Assembly: GCA_963843805.1 (NCBI GenBank)
Contig: CAWJLY010000009.1
Coordinates: 1 to 64,000 of the forward strand
DNA from: Ideonella_A sp963843805
GTDB taxonomy: Bacteria > Pseudomonadota > Gammaproteobacteria > Burkholderiales > Burkholderiaceae_C
Direction of reading: 5' to 3'
DNA: 64,000 bases
The number at the start of each line of letters is the position of its first letter. The stretch's first letter is position 1. Positions 1 to 9,272 of the stretch are shown here, in pieces. The position numbers were made by a program, and so were the translations under genes. Under the pieces are notes generated by a model. It worked only from the letters and a program-made list of their open reading frames with translations. It made no database searches and was not told the origin of the DNA.

Positions 1-4
1 CGAC

Positions 5-39
5 AACCCCCGAGCTCAAAACATGGCTCGGGGGTTTTT
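5..39 (+). terminator. Rho-independent terminator
   Basis: An 11-bp perfect stem (5-15 with 26-36) closes a 10-nt loop and runs into five T residues at 35-39. On the plus strand it would end a transcript that starts left of the window. It also lies 18 bp beyond the stop of the minus-strand gene at 58-771, but the T-run on that strand is poor, so service in both directions is only possible. Confidence 0.8.
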
Positions 40-57
40 CGTTTTGTGTCCAGGAAT

Positions 58-771
58 CTAGGGTAATTGTTCGCGGATTTCCGCGCTGTCAAATGGCGCG
101 GATGCACTGTTAAGCATGTTGATCAGCATGTGCTCCTTGCTGTCGATGGTTTGCAGAAAGTGTCTGGCACCGTGCATCGCTCTGAAGGCGTCGAATCCTT
201 CCTCCAGAAACTGTTGAAGTTCGCTCAAGCCGGCCGCCTTGGCGGGACCGCGCATCATTCGAAGACTGTGGCGTATCAAGGGATTTCGAGTCAATCGATC
301 CAGGCTTTGCCCAATCTTCAGGCTGAGTTCGATTTGCTGGTTTCGCAGATCGTAATGTCCGGTTGCTTGCCAGGCAGCTGTATAGCGCTGCCTGTCGAGT
401 GGCGTTGTCAGTTGGTCCGCCATCTTTGAGTCGAGTTGCTCGGACAGTGCATGCAGGCTGGCCAGCTGGGCAACTGTGTTGACGACTTCGTCTGGAAACA
501 ATCTGACCATGGCCGGCACAACCCGTGCGAACTGATCATCACGGGTGCTGAAATCCTCGGGGCCGTACAGATGGTCCAGGAAAAAGCGTGCCGCCGCACG
601 GTAACGGGGATCATGCAAGAAATCGTCGTGGGTCCTCGAAAACCGCTTCTGCTGGTAGGCCTTGATCAGCGAAACTTTTTGTCCAAGGTCGGCGTCACGC
701 TCGCGCTTGGCACGTTCATCGGCCACACTGCGCAGATCGTTGTGTATCTGATCGCTCTTGTTTGCTGCCAT
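58..771 (-). CDS. Conserved protein of unknown function (FFLxxLYG type)
   Basis: A 237-residue, highly charged, probably all-helical soluble protein with no signal peptide or membrane segment. The central stretch RYRAAARFFLDHLYGPEDFS, followed by an RDxQFARVVPAMVRLFP block, resembles an uncharacterised proteobacterial family that I know only by its FFLxxLYG core. I assign no function. The Met of MAANKSDQ was chosen as start because the upstream codons are arginine/proline-rich and would overlap the divergent gene's promoter region. The gene is divergent from the lipase-like hydrolase and is followed by the terminator at 5-39. Confidence 0.6.
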   Translation of the reverse strand: MAANKSDQIHNDLRSVADERAKRERDADLGQKVSLIKAYQQKRFSRTHDDFLHDPRYRAAARFFLDHLYGPEDFSTRDDQFARVVPAMVRLFPDEVVNTVAQLASLHALSEQLDSKMADQLTTPLDRQRYTAAWQATGHYDLRNQQIELSLKIGQSLDRLTRNPLIRHSLRMMRGPAKAAGLSELQQFLEEGFDAFRAMHGARHFLQTIDSKEHMLINMLNSASAPFDSAEIREQLP

Positions 772-826
772 TTCTGGTCGAGGTCGGCGGCGGTGTCCGC
801 GCCCGGGGTCGGTTGATGGTTGATCG

Positions 827-1981
827 GTGTTCACTACACTGTACGTCGTGCTGGCTCGCCTCCAACAGATATCCACCGTTTTCCTGGTCGGCCTGGCCGT
901 CGCGTGGACGATTTACACGTTACGCAACGACAAACCAGCCTGGGCATTGATCGGAGCGTTGCTCATCCTGTTCGGCTACGCGCTCATTCTCGGCCTTGAA
1001 TTTGCGCTGATGCAGGCAGCCAATCTGCGGGATCCTTATCGTGCAGCCACCTGCCGGCAGATTGCCTCGGCTTGGTGGGCTGAGACGTGGTGTGCGCCGT
1101 TGGTGTTTTGCTGGCGGCAACCGTTTCGGTCGAATGCCTTTGCCAATCGACCGGCGTCCAGCCAGCCCAAGCGCGGATTGATCCTGCTGCACGGTTTCGT
1201 CTGCAATCGCGGTTTATGGAACGGCTGGTATTCACGCCTGGTCGAGCGCGATATCCCGTACATCGGTGTCGATTTCGAGCCGGTATTCGGTGATATCGAT
1301 CAATATGCCGCGCAGATTGAAACTGCCGTCAGCAGCTTGCAGCAAACAACTGGCATGGCACCGGTGGTCGTTGCCCACAGCATGGGCGGACTGGCGGTCA
1401 GGGCCTGGCTTCGACATGCCGGCCCGTCTGCGGTCGACCGGGTTCACCATATCGTCACGCTGGGTTCTCCGCACCGCGGCACGGCACTTGCGCGATTTGC
1501 CTTCAGCGCCAACATGCGGCAAATGACAACCAGGGGCGGCTGGATCGCTGATCTGCTCGAATCCGGGGCGCCAGGATTCGCTGGCAAGTTGACCTGCATG
1601 TTCAGCAACTGCGACAACATCGTTTTCCCGACCAGCACCGCAACCTTGCCGAATGCGCGCAACATTCACATCACGGCCTGCGCTCATGTCCAGATGGTCG
1701 ACCATCCGCTGGCTTTTGACGAGGTGATGCGATGGTTGGAGTCGCGATCCTGTCACTGCAGACCACCTGAGCTGAGCCGACCGCACTTGGCGAGCGTCAG
1801 CTATCGATGTCTTGCAGCAATGCGAAAGTGGCGTTGGCTGAGAGCTGCAACAGATCCGACAGCTCTGCCATGTCGTCGGGTAGTGCGGCGTTTTCCCATG
1901 ACGCAGCACTGTGGCGTGCCAGTCGAACGGCAAGAAGCACGGTGCGAACACTCGGATGGTCGGCGTGTTTGTCGTCACTGA
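827..1981 (+). CDS. Membrane-anchored alpha/beta hydrolase (lipase/PGAP1-like)
   Basis: The first ~60 residues hold two hydrophobic segments. The rest is an alpha/beta hydrolase domain: a LLHGFVCNRGLW oxyanion-hole region, the nucleophile elbow AHSMGG (Ser about residue 186), a candidate acid in NCDNIVFP and a candidate His in the HVQMVDHP stretch. The order suits lipases/acyltransferases that act at the inner membrane; the substrate is unknown. GTG at 827 is used as start, with GTG at 848 an alternative. The open frame runs 185 bp into the convergent HDOD gene, and its last ~70 residues are Arg/Cys-rich and unlike the rest. One extra base near 1755-1765 would bring a stop at about 1774, so the true C-terminus is probably there. 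Confidence 0.75.
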   Translation: MFTTLYVVLARLQQISTVFLVGLAVAWTIYTLRNDKPAWALIGALLILFGYALILGLEFALMQAANLRDPYRAATCRQIASAWWAETWCAPLVFCWRQPFRSNAFANRPASSQPKRGLILLHGFVCNRGLWNGWYSRLVERDIPYIGVDFEPVFGDIDQYAAQIETAVSSLQQTTGMAPVVVAHSMGGLAVRAWLRHAGPSAVDRVHHIVTLGSPHRGTALARFAFSANMRQMTTRGGWIADLLESGAPGFAGKLTCMFSNCDNIVFPTSTATLPNARNIHITACAHVQMVDHPLAFDEVMRWLESRSCHCRPPELSRPHLASVSYRCLAAMRKWRWLRAATDPTALPCRRVVRRFPMTQHCGVPVERQEARCEHSDGRRVCRH

Positions 1982-2666
1982 TTCGTGTCAGCAATGCCGG
2001 CAGACGCCAGACCCTCATCAGTGACTGCTGAAGATCGGCCAGTTCGATGTTGAGCACCCGGCGCTGGATATCGGCCGATCGCAAGCCGGCTTGACTGCGC
2101 TGCGCTGTCCGGATCTGCAATGCCAGGGCCGGTGCGTGAACCCACAACAGCATTTCCGCGAAATCGTGCAACAGAGCGGCCTGGTGGATCACCGGCGTGT
2201 TCTGGTCCATGCGATGAACGGCGAATGCCAATGCGAAATCCGATGCGCGTCGGCTGCGCTGAATCACCTGCAGCAGCCCGTCGAGCGCTTCGGGCTGGTC
2301 TTGCAGCAACTCTTCGACGATTGGCTGCGGACCGAAATGCCGGAAAAATGGCGATATTCCGAGCATGACGATTGCTGCCGTGACGGTTTCCGGGTCTGTC
2401 AGTTGCCGCTCACTACGGTGGCGGGCGGCATGACCCATCAGCTTCAATGTCATCAGCGGATCACCAGCTATCAGTTCGCCCAGCATGTTGGCGTCGGCCG
2501 CGTCTTGGTTGATGCGCAAGGTCTCGAGAACCAGTGCGGTGTCGGACCGGATCGGCATTTCGGCATTCGCAAAATGCGATGTCCACGACCGCAGGTCCGA
2601 AAGCGCCTCGGTCAGCTGCGGCTGGTTCATGGTGTGGGTTGTCGTCATGCGGACCGTCTGTGGCAT
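1797..2666 (-). CDS. HDOD domain protein
   Basis: 289 residues. The central ~200 residues show the HDOD pattern: a short helix with LGELIAGDPLMTLKLM (the usual xxIxxDPxLxxxLL block), then TAAIVMLGISPF, then an ALLHDFAEMLLW segment where a true HD hydrolase would carry HDxG-type metal ligands. HDOD proteins are regulators or adaptors in signalling and are not reliably catalytic; no GGDEF, EAL or receiver domain is fused here. It reads toward the lipase-like gene and overlaps its open 3' tail. Start chosen at 2666, where AGG lies about 8 bp upstream; Met at 2648 or 2630 is also possible. Confidence 0.75.
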   Translation of the reverse strand: MPQTVRMTTTHTMNQPQLTEALSDLRSWTSHFANAEMPIRSDTALVLETLRINQDAADANMLGELIAGDPLMTLKLMGHAARHRSERQLTDPETVTAAIVMLGISPFFRHFGPQPIVEELLQDQPEALDGLLQVIQRSRRASDFALAFAVHRMDQNTPVIHQAALLHDFAEMLLWVHAPALALQIRTAQRSQAGLRSADIQRRVLNIELADLQQSLMRVWRLPALLTRISDDKHADHPSVRTVLLAVRLARHSAASWENAALPDDMAELSDLLQLSANATFALLQDIDS

Positions 2667-2764
2667 TGACCTGACTCATTATCGGCAGCACGCATCTGAC
2701 CCTGAGGCGCCGGCGTGTCGTGCTTGGTGCATCATGGCCGAGCAACCAATTTGCCGCCAGCACC

Positions 2765-3628
2765 ATGACCTTGTCTCCATCGAACCCTGCCGCTGCACCG
2801 CTCCTCTTGCCCGCGCTCGGTCTGGGAACGTGGCGGATGGGTGAGTCGGGCAGCGAGCGAGACGTCGAAGTGGCGGCGCTGCGCGAAGCGTTCAGGCTCG
2901 GCTACCGTTTGATCGACAGCGCCGAGATGTATGGCGATGGTGAGGCCGAAGCTATCGTTGGCCTTGCCCTTGCCCAATCGATTGCCGTCGGCGAAATCCA
3001 GCGCGAGCAGCTATTCGTCGTCAGCAAGGTCTATCCGCATCATGCTTCGGCGGCCGGCGTCGAGGCGGCATGCGAGCGCAGCCTGCGCCGCCTTGGCGTC
3101 AACTGCCTCGATTTGTATCTGCTGCATTGGCGTGGCCAAGTCCCGCTGCGTGAAACCGTTGCCGGCTTCGAGCGACTGATCGGGCGCGGCCTGATCAGAC
3201 GTTGGGGCGTCAGCAATTTCGATACCGCCGATCTGGTCGAACTGTTCGCGGTGCCGGGCGGGCACCATTGCGCTGTCAATCAGATCTACTTTTCACTTGG
3301 CGCACGCGGCGCTGCCTTCAGTCTGCTGCCCTGGATGCGCGAGCGTGGTGTCGTCGCGATGGCCTACAGCCCGCTCGATCAAGGCGTGCTGGCGACGTCG
3401 GCTGCGCTGCAACCAATTGCCGATCGGCTCGATCTGTCGCCTGCACAACTGGCATTGGCCTGGGTGTTGGCCCAACCCGGCGTGGTCGCCATCCCGAAAG
3501 CGGTTCGAACCCGGCACCTTCGCGACAACATCATGGCTGCCGATGTCTGCCTGCCCGAAAATGTATTGCGCGAGATCGATCTCATATTTCCCGCACCTCG
3601 CCGCAAGACGCCATTGGCGATGTTGTAG
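2765..3628 (+). CDS. Aldo/keto reductase
   Basis: 287 residues, the size expected for an AKR barrel. The catalytic tetrad is visible: Asp and Tyr in LIDSAEMYGDGEAE, Lys in VVSKVYPHHA and His in LYLLHWRG. The NAD(P)H-binding end is present as SPLDQG and the IPKAVRTRHLRDN motif near the C-terminus. It would reduce small aldehydes or ketones in the cytoplasm; the substrate is not readable. It stands alone between divergent and convergent neighbours and faces the minus-strand terminator at 3636-3666. Confidence 0.9.
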   Translation: MTLSPSNPAAAPLLLPALGLGTWRMGESGSERDVEVAALREAFRLGYRLIDSAEMYGDGEAEAIVGLALAQSIAVGEIQREQLFVVSKVYPHHASAAGVEAACERSLRRLGVNCLDLYLLHWRGQVPLRETVAGFERLIGRGLIRRWGVSNFDTADLVELFAVPGGHHCAVNQIYFSLGARGAAFSLLPWMRERGVVAMAYSPLDQGVLATSAALQPIADRLDLSPAQLALAWVLAQPGVVAIPKAVRTRHLRDNIMAADVCLPENVLREIDLIFPAPRRKTPLAML

Positions 3629-3635
3629 CAGCGCG

Positions 3636-3666
3636 AAAAAAACCCTGCATCGCAGGCAATGCAGGG
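3636..3666 (-). terminator. Rho-independent terminator
   Basis: On the minus strand an 8-bp stem (3659-3666 with 3643-3650) is followed directly by seven T residues (3642-3636). It lies 15 bp past the stop of the small minus-strand gene at 3682-3942, so it ends that transcript. This supports the small gene being real and expressed. Confidence 0.85.
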
Positions 3667-3681
3667 CTGATGGTTGGCCGA

Positions 3682-3942
3682 TCAAAGTCGTTGGATGCCT
3701 TCGATCCAGCCGACCAGTTTTCCATCGACATACAACGCTCCCTCCGGCGCGCCTGATTCGGCATGGAATTCGATCTTCGGCTCCTTTGCCTGCGCAGCCA
3801 ACGGCGCCACGACGATTTGCCGGGCCATGCGATCGAGCGCCTGGCTGGCTGCGCGCAAGGCCCAGGCGACGGCGCTGCGGACACGCTCCGATCTGGCAAT
3901 CGGGCCGGCAGGCAGTTGCCAGGCCTCTGGTTTGATGGGGAT
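3682..3942 (-). CDS. Small conserved protein of unknown function
   Basis: 86 residues beginning MIPIKPEAWQLP and ending in GALYVDGKLVGWIEGI. The C-terminal half reads as a beta-hairpin (GALYVDGKLVGWI). There is no signal peptide or membrane segment. The start at 3942 has AGGAG six bases upstream; an ATG six bases further up sits directly against that AGGAG and is less likely. A strong terminator follows. It probably forms a two-gene transcript with the 65-residue gene at 3999-4196. Function unknown. Confidence 0.55.
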   Translation of the reverse strand: MPIKPEAWQLPAGPIARSERVRSAVAWALRAASQALDRMARQIVVAPLAAQAKEPKIEFHAESGAPEGALYVDGKLVGWIEGIQRL

Positions 3943-3998
3943 CATTTTCATCTCCTGCGGCATCGGCGCGACATTCAGTCGCTGCGGTGCCGCTGATG

Positions 3999-4196
3999 TC
4001 ACGGACTGTATCGATCGCGACTGGCCGCTGATCGACGCTCGTTGTGCAAATCGGCGCGACGCAACTCGCTGAGCAGGTCTTGCCGCGCCCGCTGGCGAGA
4101 GCCACCGCCGCCGCGCCGGTGTGGCCCGGCACGACGGAACCGGGCGGCAGCGACCAGCGGGTTGCGTGGCGATGTATTCGGGATGGTCAATGTCAT
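3999..4196 (-). CDS. Small arginine-rich protein of unknown function
   Basis: 65 residues, very basic in the middle (RRAGPHRRGGGGSRQRAR), so nucleic-acid binding is conceivable but unproven. The main support for a real gene is the start: GGAGG lies seven bases before ATG at 4196. It is followed 56 bp later by the 86-residue gene and then a terminator, and preceded by an AT-rich region that stands out in this GC-rich window. No family recognised. Confidence 0.45.
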   Translation of the reverse strand: MTLTIPNTSPRNPLVAAARFRRAGPHRRGGGGSRQRARQDLLSELRRADLHNERRSAASRDRYSP

Positions 4197-4339
4197 GTCG
4201 GTCCTCCAGTGCGGTTCGGCGGCGCGGGTGATCCTCTGCTGCGTCACGGGCATCCGATCATCGGAAGTCACGCGCCGTCTGGAGGCAACTCATTCTTCGA
4301 TGACGGCTGAAGCCGCGAATCCGTCAACTTGCGCAAATG

Positions 4340-4369
4340 ATAAACATATCGTTATCTTAGGCAAGTCAA
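4340..4369 (-). promoter_or_regulatory. Candidate promoter in AT-rich intergenic region
   Basis: The gap 4197-4490 between two minus-strand genes contains one markedly AT-rich stretch (about 4327-4381). On the minus strand it carries TTGACT (4369-4364) as a possible -35; 17-18 bases on lies only a weak -10 (TGTTTA or GTTTAT). It would drive the two small genes at 4196 and 3942. I see no terminator or other element in the rest of the gap. Confidence 0.3.
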
Positions 4370-4490
4370 ATTTGCAACTGTGTTGCGCGAGCGACAGACT
4401 TCGGGGTGGCAACGTCGGCCGAGGTCACAACAAACCACCTGAAGATCGCCGGTGGCGGCGCGCTCCACTCGCCAGGTCGCCGAGCGCCAG

Positions 4491-5072
4491 TCAGCGCCTC
4501 TTCTTCAGCGGCGCCACGCTGGCCTGGGTCTTCGCCCACAGGTCATCGGCGTTGGCGCGGTTGGCGGCGGACACATGGTGCGGTGCCCGTGATGAGTCCT
4601 GAGAGGCGTCGGGGATCAGGACCTCGCCCAGCAGATCGAGCAGGCGAGTTCGGGCCCGTTGCGGGTGGCGCCGGTAGAACGTCAGAACCAGGCCGACGAT
4701 GAAGCGCTCGTCATCGTCCTGCGGCAGGTTCTCGTTGGTCCGCTCTCCCAATGGCCGACCGCTATCGTCCGGCAGAATCGACCTCGCAAAGTCGATCGAA
4801 TCGCCCGGCAGGTGCGCAGAATCCATCCAGCCACGCGGCTTTTTGCAGCGTTGCTCGAACTGGCGTGCCAGCCGCTCGCCGATCTGGCGCGAGCGGCCCT
4901 TGATCTGGCTCCAGTAGCTGGGCTGGATATCGAGCCGCTCGGCGAAGCGCCGCTCGAGACCGCGCAAGGTCGCCGCGTCGGGATGTTTGATGGTGGCGCT
5001 GACGAACTCGTCGAACAAGACGAGCGCATTGTCCAGGCGCACTTGGGCCACATCGATGGGGCCGGAATTCAT
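4491..5072 (-). CDS. Putative DNA-binding regulator
   Basis: 193 residues. The region IQPSYWSQIKGRSRQIGERLARQFE (about residues 49-73) has the spacing of a lambda-repressor-like helix-turn-helix, with recognition helix SYWSQIKGRSRQI. The acidic middle and C-terminal half shows no known domain. Similar short cytoplasmic proteins in related bacteria are called DNA-binding or hypothetical. It lies 65 bp downstream of AMP nucleosidase on the same strand, so co-transcription is possible. No target is suggested by context. Confidence 0.5.
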   Translation of the reverse strand: MNSGPIDVAQVRLDNALVLFDEFVSATIKHPDAATLRGLERRFAERLDIQPSYWSQIKGRSRQIGERLARQFEQRCKKPRGWMDSAHLPGDSIDFARSILPDDSGRPLGERTNENLPQDDDERFIVGLVLTFYRRHPQRARTRLLDLLGEVLIPDASQDSSRAPHHVSAANRANADDLWAKTQASVAPLKKRR

Positions 5073-5137
5073 GGGCAGATGATAAACCTTCGTTGACTTG
5101 TCGATCGAGGCTGACCATCATGGCCGGCACGCGGCAC

Positions 5138-6658
5138 CTACTGGAATGCCACCTCGGCAAAGCTGCGCAACTTTCGGCTGTGCAGCCGGCCGGTGCCGTC
5201 TGCGCGCAGCAACTCGATCGCTTTCAAGCCAATTCGCAGGTGCTGCTCGACCCGTTCGCGATAGAAATGGTTGGCCATTCCCGGCAGCTTGATTTCGCCA
5301 TGCAGCGGCTTGTCGCTGACACACAGCAGGGTGCCGTATGGCACGCGGAAGCGAAATCCGTTGGCTGCGATCGTTGCACTTTCCATGTCGAGCGCAATCG
5401 CCCGGCTCTGGCTGAAACGCCGCTGCGGGTTACTCGTCAATGCACCGAAGGGCGCGAGTTCCCAGTTGCGGTTGTCGGTACTTGCGACGGTTCCGGTGCG
5501 CAAGATGCGCTTCAATTCATAACCTTCCAGCCGGGTCACGTCGGCCACCGCGGTTTCCAGTGCAACCTGCACCTCGGCCAGCGCGGGAATCGGCACCCAA
5601 AGCGGCAGGTCTTCGTCCAGCACATGATCCTCACGCACATAGCCGTGCGCCAGCACATAGTCGCCCAGCGCCTGGCTGTTGCGAAGGCCTGCGCAATGGC
5701 CGAGCATGATCCACGCATGGGGCCGCAGAACGGCGATATGGTCGGTAATGGTCTTGGCATTGGCCGGGCCGACTCCGATATTGACCATCGTGATGCCGCT
5801 GCGGTCGCCTCGCGTCAGGTGATAAGCCGGCATCTGCGGCAGCCGCGGCGGCGCAATACCGCGTTCATCATCGGCCAGCGGCGCTGCGCCGGCACGCCGG
5901 GTGATGACATTGCCCGGTTCGACAAAACTCAGATAGGGGTTTTGGCTGTCATCGGGTCCCGTGGCGGCCATCAACTCATGGCCAAGGCGCACGAACTCGT
6001 CAATGTAGAACTGGTAGTTGGTGAACAGGACGAAATTCTGGAAATGCTCGGGCGCCGTGCCGCTGTAGTGACGCAACCGATGCAGCGAGTAGTCCACCCG
6101 TGGCGCGGTGAACAGCGCCAAGGGCTGCGCCTCGCCCGGTTCCGGATTGTGGGTGCCATTGGCGATGCCGTCGTCCATCGCCGCCAGGTCAGGGAGGTCG
6201 AACAGGTCGCGCATCTGGATGCGTCGCGCGCTGTCGAGTGAGCCCTCCAGATGGTCGTGCTCAGCGAGCGAAAAGTGGATCGGGATCGGCTGGGTACTGG
6301 TGCCGATCTCCAACGGCACCTGGTGGTTGGCCAGCAGGAGCCGAAACTGTTCACGGTAGTAGCCGGCAAACAAGTCCGGTCGAGTCAAGGTTGTCTCGAA
6401 GGTGCCGCGGCTGGCAACAAAGCCATAACTCAGTCGGGAATCGGCACGGGCCACCGTGTCGGTCTGCACCCTGACCATCGGGTAGCAGGCGCGCACCCGA
6501 CGGTCAAGGGGCTGCCCGCTGACAAACCGACGCAGCGATTCGCGCAGATGGTTCAGGCTGCTTTGATAGATCAACTGAACCTGTGCCAATGCAGCATCCG
6601 GATCGTCGAACAACGCGGGTGCCACGTAGGCGGGTGTGGCGGAGAAGTCGGGTTCCAT
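5138..6658 (-). CDS. amn: AMP nucleosidase
   Basis: 506 residues, close to the usual ~480-500. AMP nucleosidase splits AMP into adenine and ribose 5-phosphate in the cytoplasm. The N-terminal regulatory half (RRFVSGQ..., RVRACYPMVRV) precedes a C-terminal nucleoside-phosphorylase-like fold with ITMVNIGVGPANAKTI, WIMLGHCAGLR and LDMESATIAANGFRFRVPYGT, the usual purine-binding and catalytic acidic region (LDMESAT). Start at the Met of MEPDFSATP. Transcribed with, or just ahead of, the putative regulator at 4491-5072 and divergent from the NUDIX/MBL fusion (141 bp apart). Confidence 0.93.
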   Translation of the reverse strand: MEPDFSATPAYVAPALFDDPDAALAQVQLIYQSSLNHLRESLRRFVSGQPLDRRVRACYPMVRVQTDTVARADSRLSYGFVASRGTFETTLTRPDLFAGYYREQFRLLLANHQVPLEIGTSTQPIPIHFSLAEHDHLEGSLDSARRIQMRDLFDLPDLAAMDDGIANGTHNPEPGEAQPLALFTAPRVDYSLHRLRHYSGTAPEHFQNFVLFTNYQFYIDEFVRLGHELMAATGPDDSQNPYLSFVEPGNVITRRAGAAPLADDERGIAPPRLPQMPAYHLTRGDRSGITMVNIGVGPANAKTITDHIAVLRPHAWIMLGHCAGLRNSQALGDYVLAHGYVREDHVLDEDLPLWVPIPALAEVQVALETAVADVTRLEGYELKRILRTGTVASTDNRNWELAPFGALTSNPQRRFSQSRAIALDMESATIAANGFRFRVPYGTLLCVSDKPLHGEIKLPGMANHFYRERVEQHLRIGLKAIELLRADGTGRLHSRKLRSFAEVAFQ

Positions 6659-6799
6659 GGTTATCCTTGCAAGCAAGCCTCATTCTCGCCGCGTCGGTGA
6701 CTGGCCATGTTTTGCTGCGGCAGGAGGCGGTGGCCGGCACCCGTTCTGTGCGCCAAGTCGCTACAGTGTTGGTCGAGCAGCGACTTCCGATCATTCGCG

Positions 6800-8477
6800 A
6801 TGACAGCCCAACAGACTCCTCCTACCGAACGGCCCCCTCGGCCTTCAGCAACCGTGGTGCTGGTGCGCGAGGCCGTCGACGGCGGCGTCGAAGCACTGTT
6901 GCTGCTGCGCGCCGAGCGCGGCGATCACAACAGCGGGGCCTGGGTCTTCCCCGGCGGGTTGACCGATCCCCGTGATCGCGATCTCGACCATCTGGTCGAC
7001 GGCCTCGACGATCAGCAGGCCAGCCGGCAGCTGCGGCTGCCATCACGCGGCCTGGATTTTTATCTCGCAGCGGTACGTGAATGTTTCGAAGAGTCGGGGA
7101 TCCTGCTCGCCAGCACGCCGCTGCCGCCGGCTGAGGTGTTGCAGCACTGGCGCGAACGGCTGCAACGCGGCGAATGTGGCCTCGCCGATTTCTGCGCAGC
7201 CTGTGGCCAGCGGCTGGCGCTCGCCGGGGTGGCCTATCTGAGCCATTGGCTGACGCCGCTCGGGCGGCCGAAGCGTTTCGACACGCGGTTTTTCGTGGCG
7301 CTGGCTCCACCCGATCAAGTGGTCATTCACGATGGCAGCGAAACGGTCGATCACCTGTGGATTCGACCGGCCGACGCGTTGGCCCGCGGCGAGGCGCTGA
7401 AGCTGTTGACACCGACGCATGCACACCCTGCGCCTGCTCTCGCGACATTCAGGCGTCGACGATCTGCTGGCCTGGGCTGCATCCGAGCGCGACATCGTTC
7501 AGATCCTGCCTTGCTTGAGTGTGACCAGCCGCGGCCAGCAACCGGTTATCCCCGAGGATGCCGCTTACGCCGAAGTGCTGCGCCTGGATCCGCTGCGCGC
7601 TGGCACGGCCTGGAGCGAACTGGTGCCTGGACGCGCGGTGCGGCTGTCGGCGCGGCTGATTCGCGTCACCGCCAACAACGGCAGCATGATGACCGGCCCC
7701 GGCACCAACACCTATCTGATTGCAGCGCCGACGCGAGATGGGCGCAGTGAGTGGATCGTGGTCGACCCCGGGCCGGACGATCCGGAACATGTCGATGCCA
7801 TCGTTGCTGCGGCTCCCGGCCCGATCCGCGCCATCTTCGTCACCCATACGCACCGCGACCATTCGCCTGCGACCGCAGCTTTGCAGAAGCGGACCGGTGC
7901 GACGGTTCATGGCCGAGTGGCCGATTTTCCGCAATGGCAGGACGAAACCTTTGTTCCCGATATCGTATTGAATGGTGGCGAGCGCTTCGTCTTCGGTTCG
8001 GGCAGCGAGGCGACCAGCCTGTCGGTGATCCACACGCCCGGCCACGCGTCGAATCATCTGTGTTACTTGCTCGAAGAAGAAAAGACGCTGTTGACCGGCG
8101 ACCATGTGATGCAGAGCTCGACGGTCGTCATCAATCCGCCGGATGGCGACATGGCGGCCTATCTGCAGTCGTTGCGCTCGCTGATTGCCGATCTCGATCT
8201 TGAATGGATCGCACCCGGCCACGGGTTCTTGATGGACAAGCCGATCGCCGCCATGCAGGCAATCGTTGCGCACAGGCTCAAGCGTGAAGCGAAAGTCGTC
8301 GAGGCACTGGCCCGGCTCGGAACGGCTGATAGCGACACACTGCTCAGACAGGTTTATGCCGATGTGCCGGAGCGTTTGCACGGGATGGCAAAGCGTTCGT
8401 TGACGGCGCATTTGCAGAAGCTTGTACAAGACGGCAGATGCCGGCAATTCGATGGCCGCTGGGCGCCGACCGGTTGA
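6800..8477 (+). CDS. NUDIX-metallo-beta-lactamase fusion hydrolase (one frameshift)
   Basis: One ~558-residue protein with two catalytic domains. Residues ~15-200: a NUDIX fold with WVFPGG at its entry and a RECFEESGILL box; the box is short and imperfect against GX5EX7REUXEEXGU. Residues ~280-555: an MBL fold with the metal motif THTHRDHS, then HTPGHASNH, LLTGDHVM and APGHGFLM, as in LACTB2-like hydrolases, plus a C-terminal winged-helix-like tail. A single extra base at about 7418 (in ACGCATGC) separates the halves; removing it gives an uninterrupted protein. NUDIX-MBL fusions of this size occur in Burkholderiales. The substrate is unknown; nucleotide-linked acyl or RNA chemistry is an inference. 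Confidence 0.8.
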
Positions 8478-8576
8478 AAGGCGCGCCGGTCGGCAGGGCG
8501 CGTTCGTCACGCCGCGAAGTGATCGGGCGGGCCTGCTTACACTCTCCTCATTGATGCACTGCACCATCGATCCGTC

Positions 8577-9244
8577 ATGAGCAACGACCTCGAAGAACTG
8601 TTCGCCAACAATCGCCAGCTGGGCTGCCGACACCGAACAGCGTGAGCCGGGTTTTTTCCAGCGCTTGTTGAAGCAACAGACCCCGCAATATCTGTGGATC
8701 GGCTGCGCCGACAGCCGGGTGCCGGCCAACGAACTGGTCAACCTGCTGCCCGGTGAGTTGTTCGTGCACCGCAACGTCGCCAACGTGGTGGCGCATTCGG
8801 ATCTGAACGGCTTGTCGGTGATCCAGTTCGCCACCGATCTGCTGCAGGTGCGACACATCATCGTCGTCGGCCATTCCGGCTGTGGCGGCGTGCGGGCCGC
8901 GCTGAACGACGTGCGGGTCGGGCTGGCCGACAACTGGCTGCGCCATGTGCAGGATGTGCGCCGGCGTCACCAGAAGTGGCTCGACGGCAGTCGACGAAGC
9001 CCGCCGCGTCGACGCCTTGTGCGAATTGAATGTGATCGAGCAGGCGCTCAATGTGTGCCGGACAACGATCGTCCAGGATGCCTGGGATCGCGGTCAGAAG
9101 CTGGTCGTGCACGGCTGGTTCTACGGGCTCAGCAATGGCCTGCTCGAGGATCTGAAAATGAACGTCGATACCCGCGAGGCGATCCTGCCCGTCTTCGAAA
9201 AATCACTGGCCTATGTGAAGTCTCGGTATCTGCCTCAGGCCTGA
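8577..9244 (+). CDS. can: Beta-class carbonic anhydrase (two frameshifts)
   Basis: Corrected length is 221 residues. The zinc site of beta-carbonic anhydrases is visible: CADSR (Cys and Asp), then HSGCGG (His and Cys). It interconverts CO2 and bicarbonate in the cytoplasm and so supplies carboxylases. Two single extra bases break the frame: a C inside CAGCTGG near 8622 (restoring NNRQW) and an A near 8989 (restoring LDGVDEAR). Only 28 bp separate it from the downstream aceK copy. The zinc ligands are intact, so the breaks look like read errors. Confidence 0.9.
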
Positions 9245-9272
9245 CGATCGCCGCATTCGATCGCCGCACTCG

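Noticed and set aside
3293..4132. A 279-codon minus-strand open frame overlapping the aldo-keto reductase and small genes
   Set aside because: It is Arg/Ala/Cys-rich without domain signs, and lies antisense to a clear AKR gene. Long antisense frames are common at this GC content.
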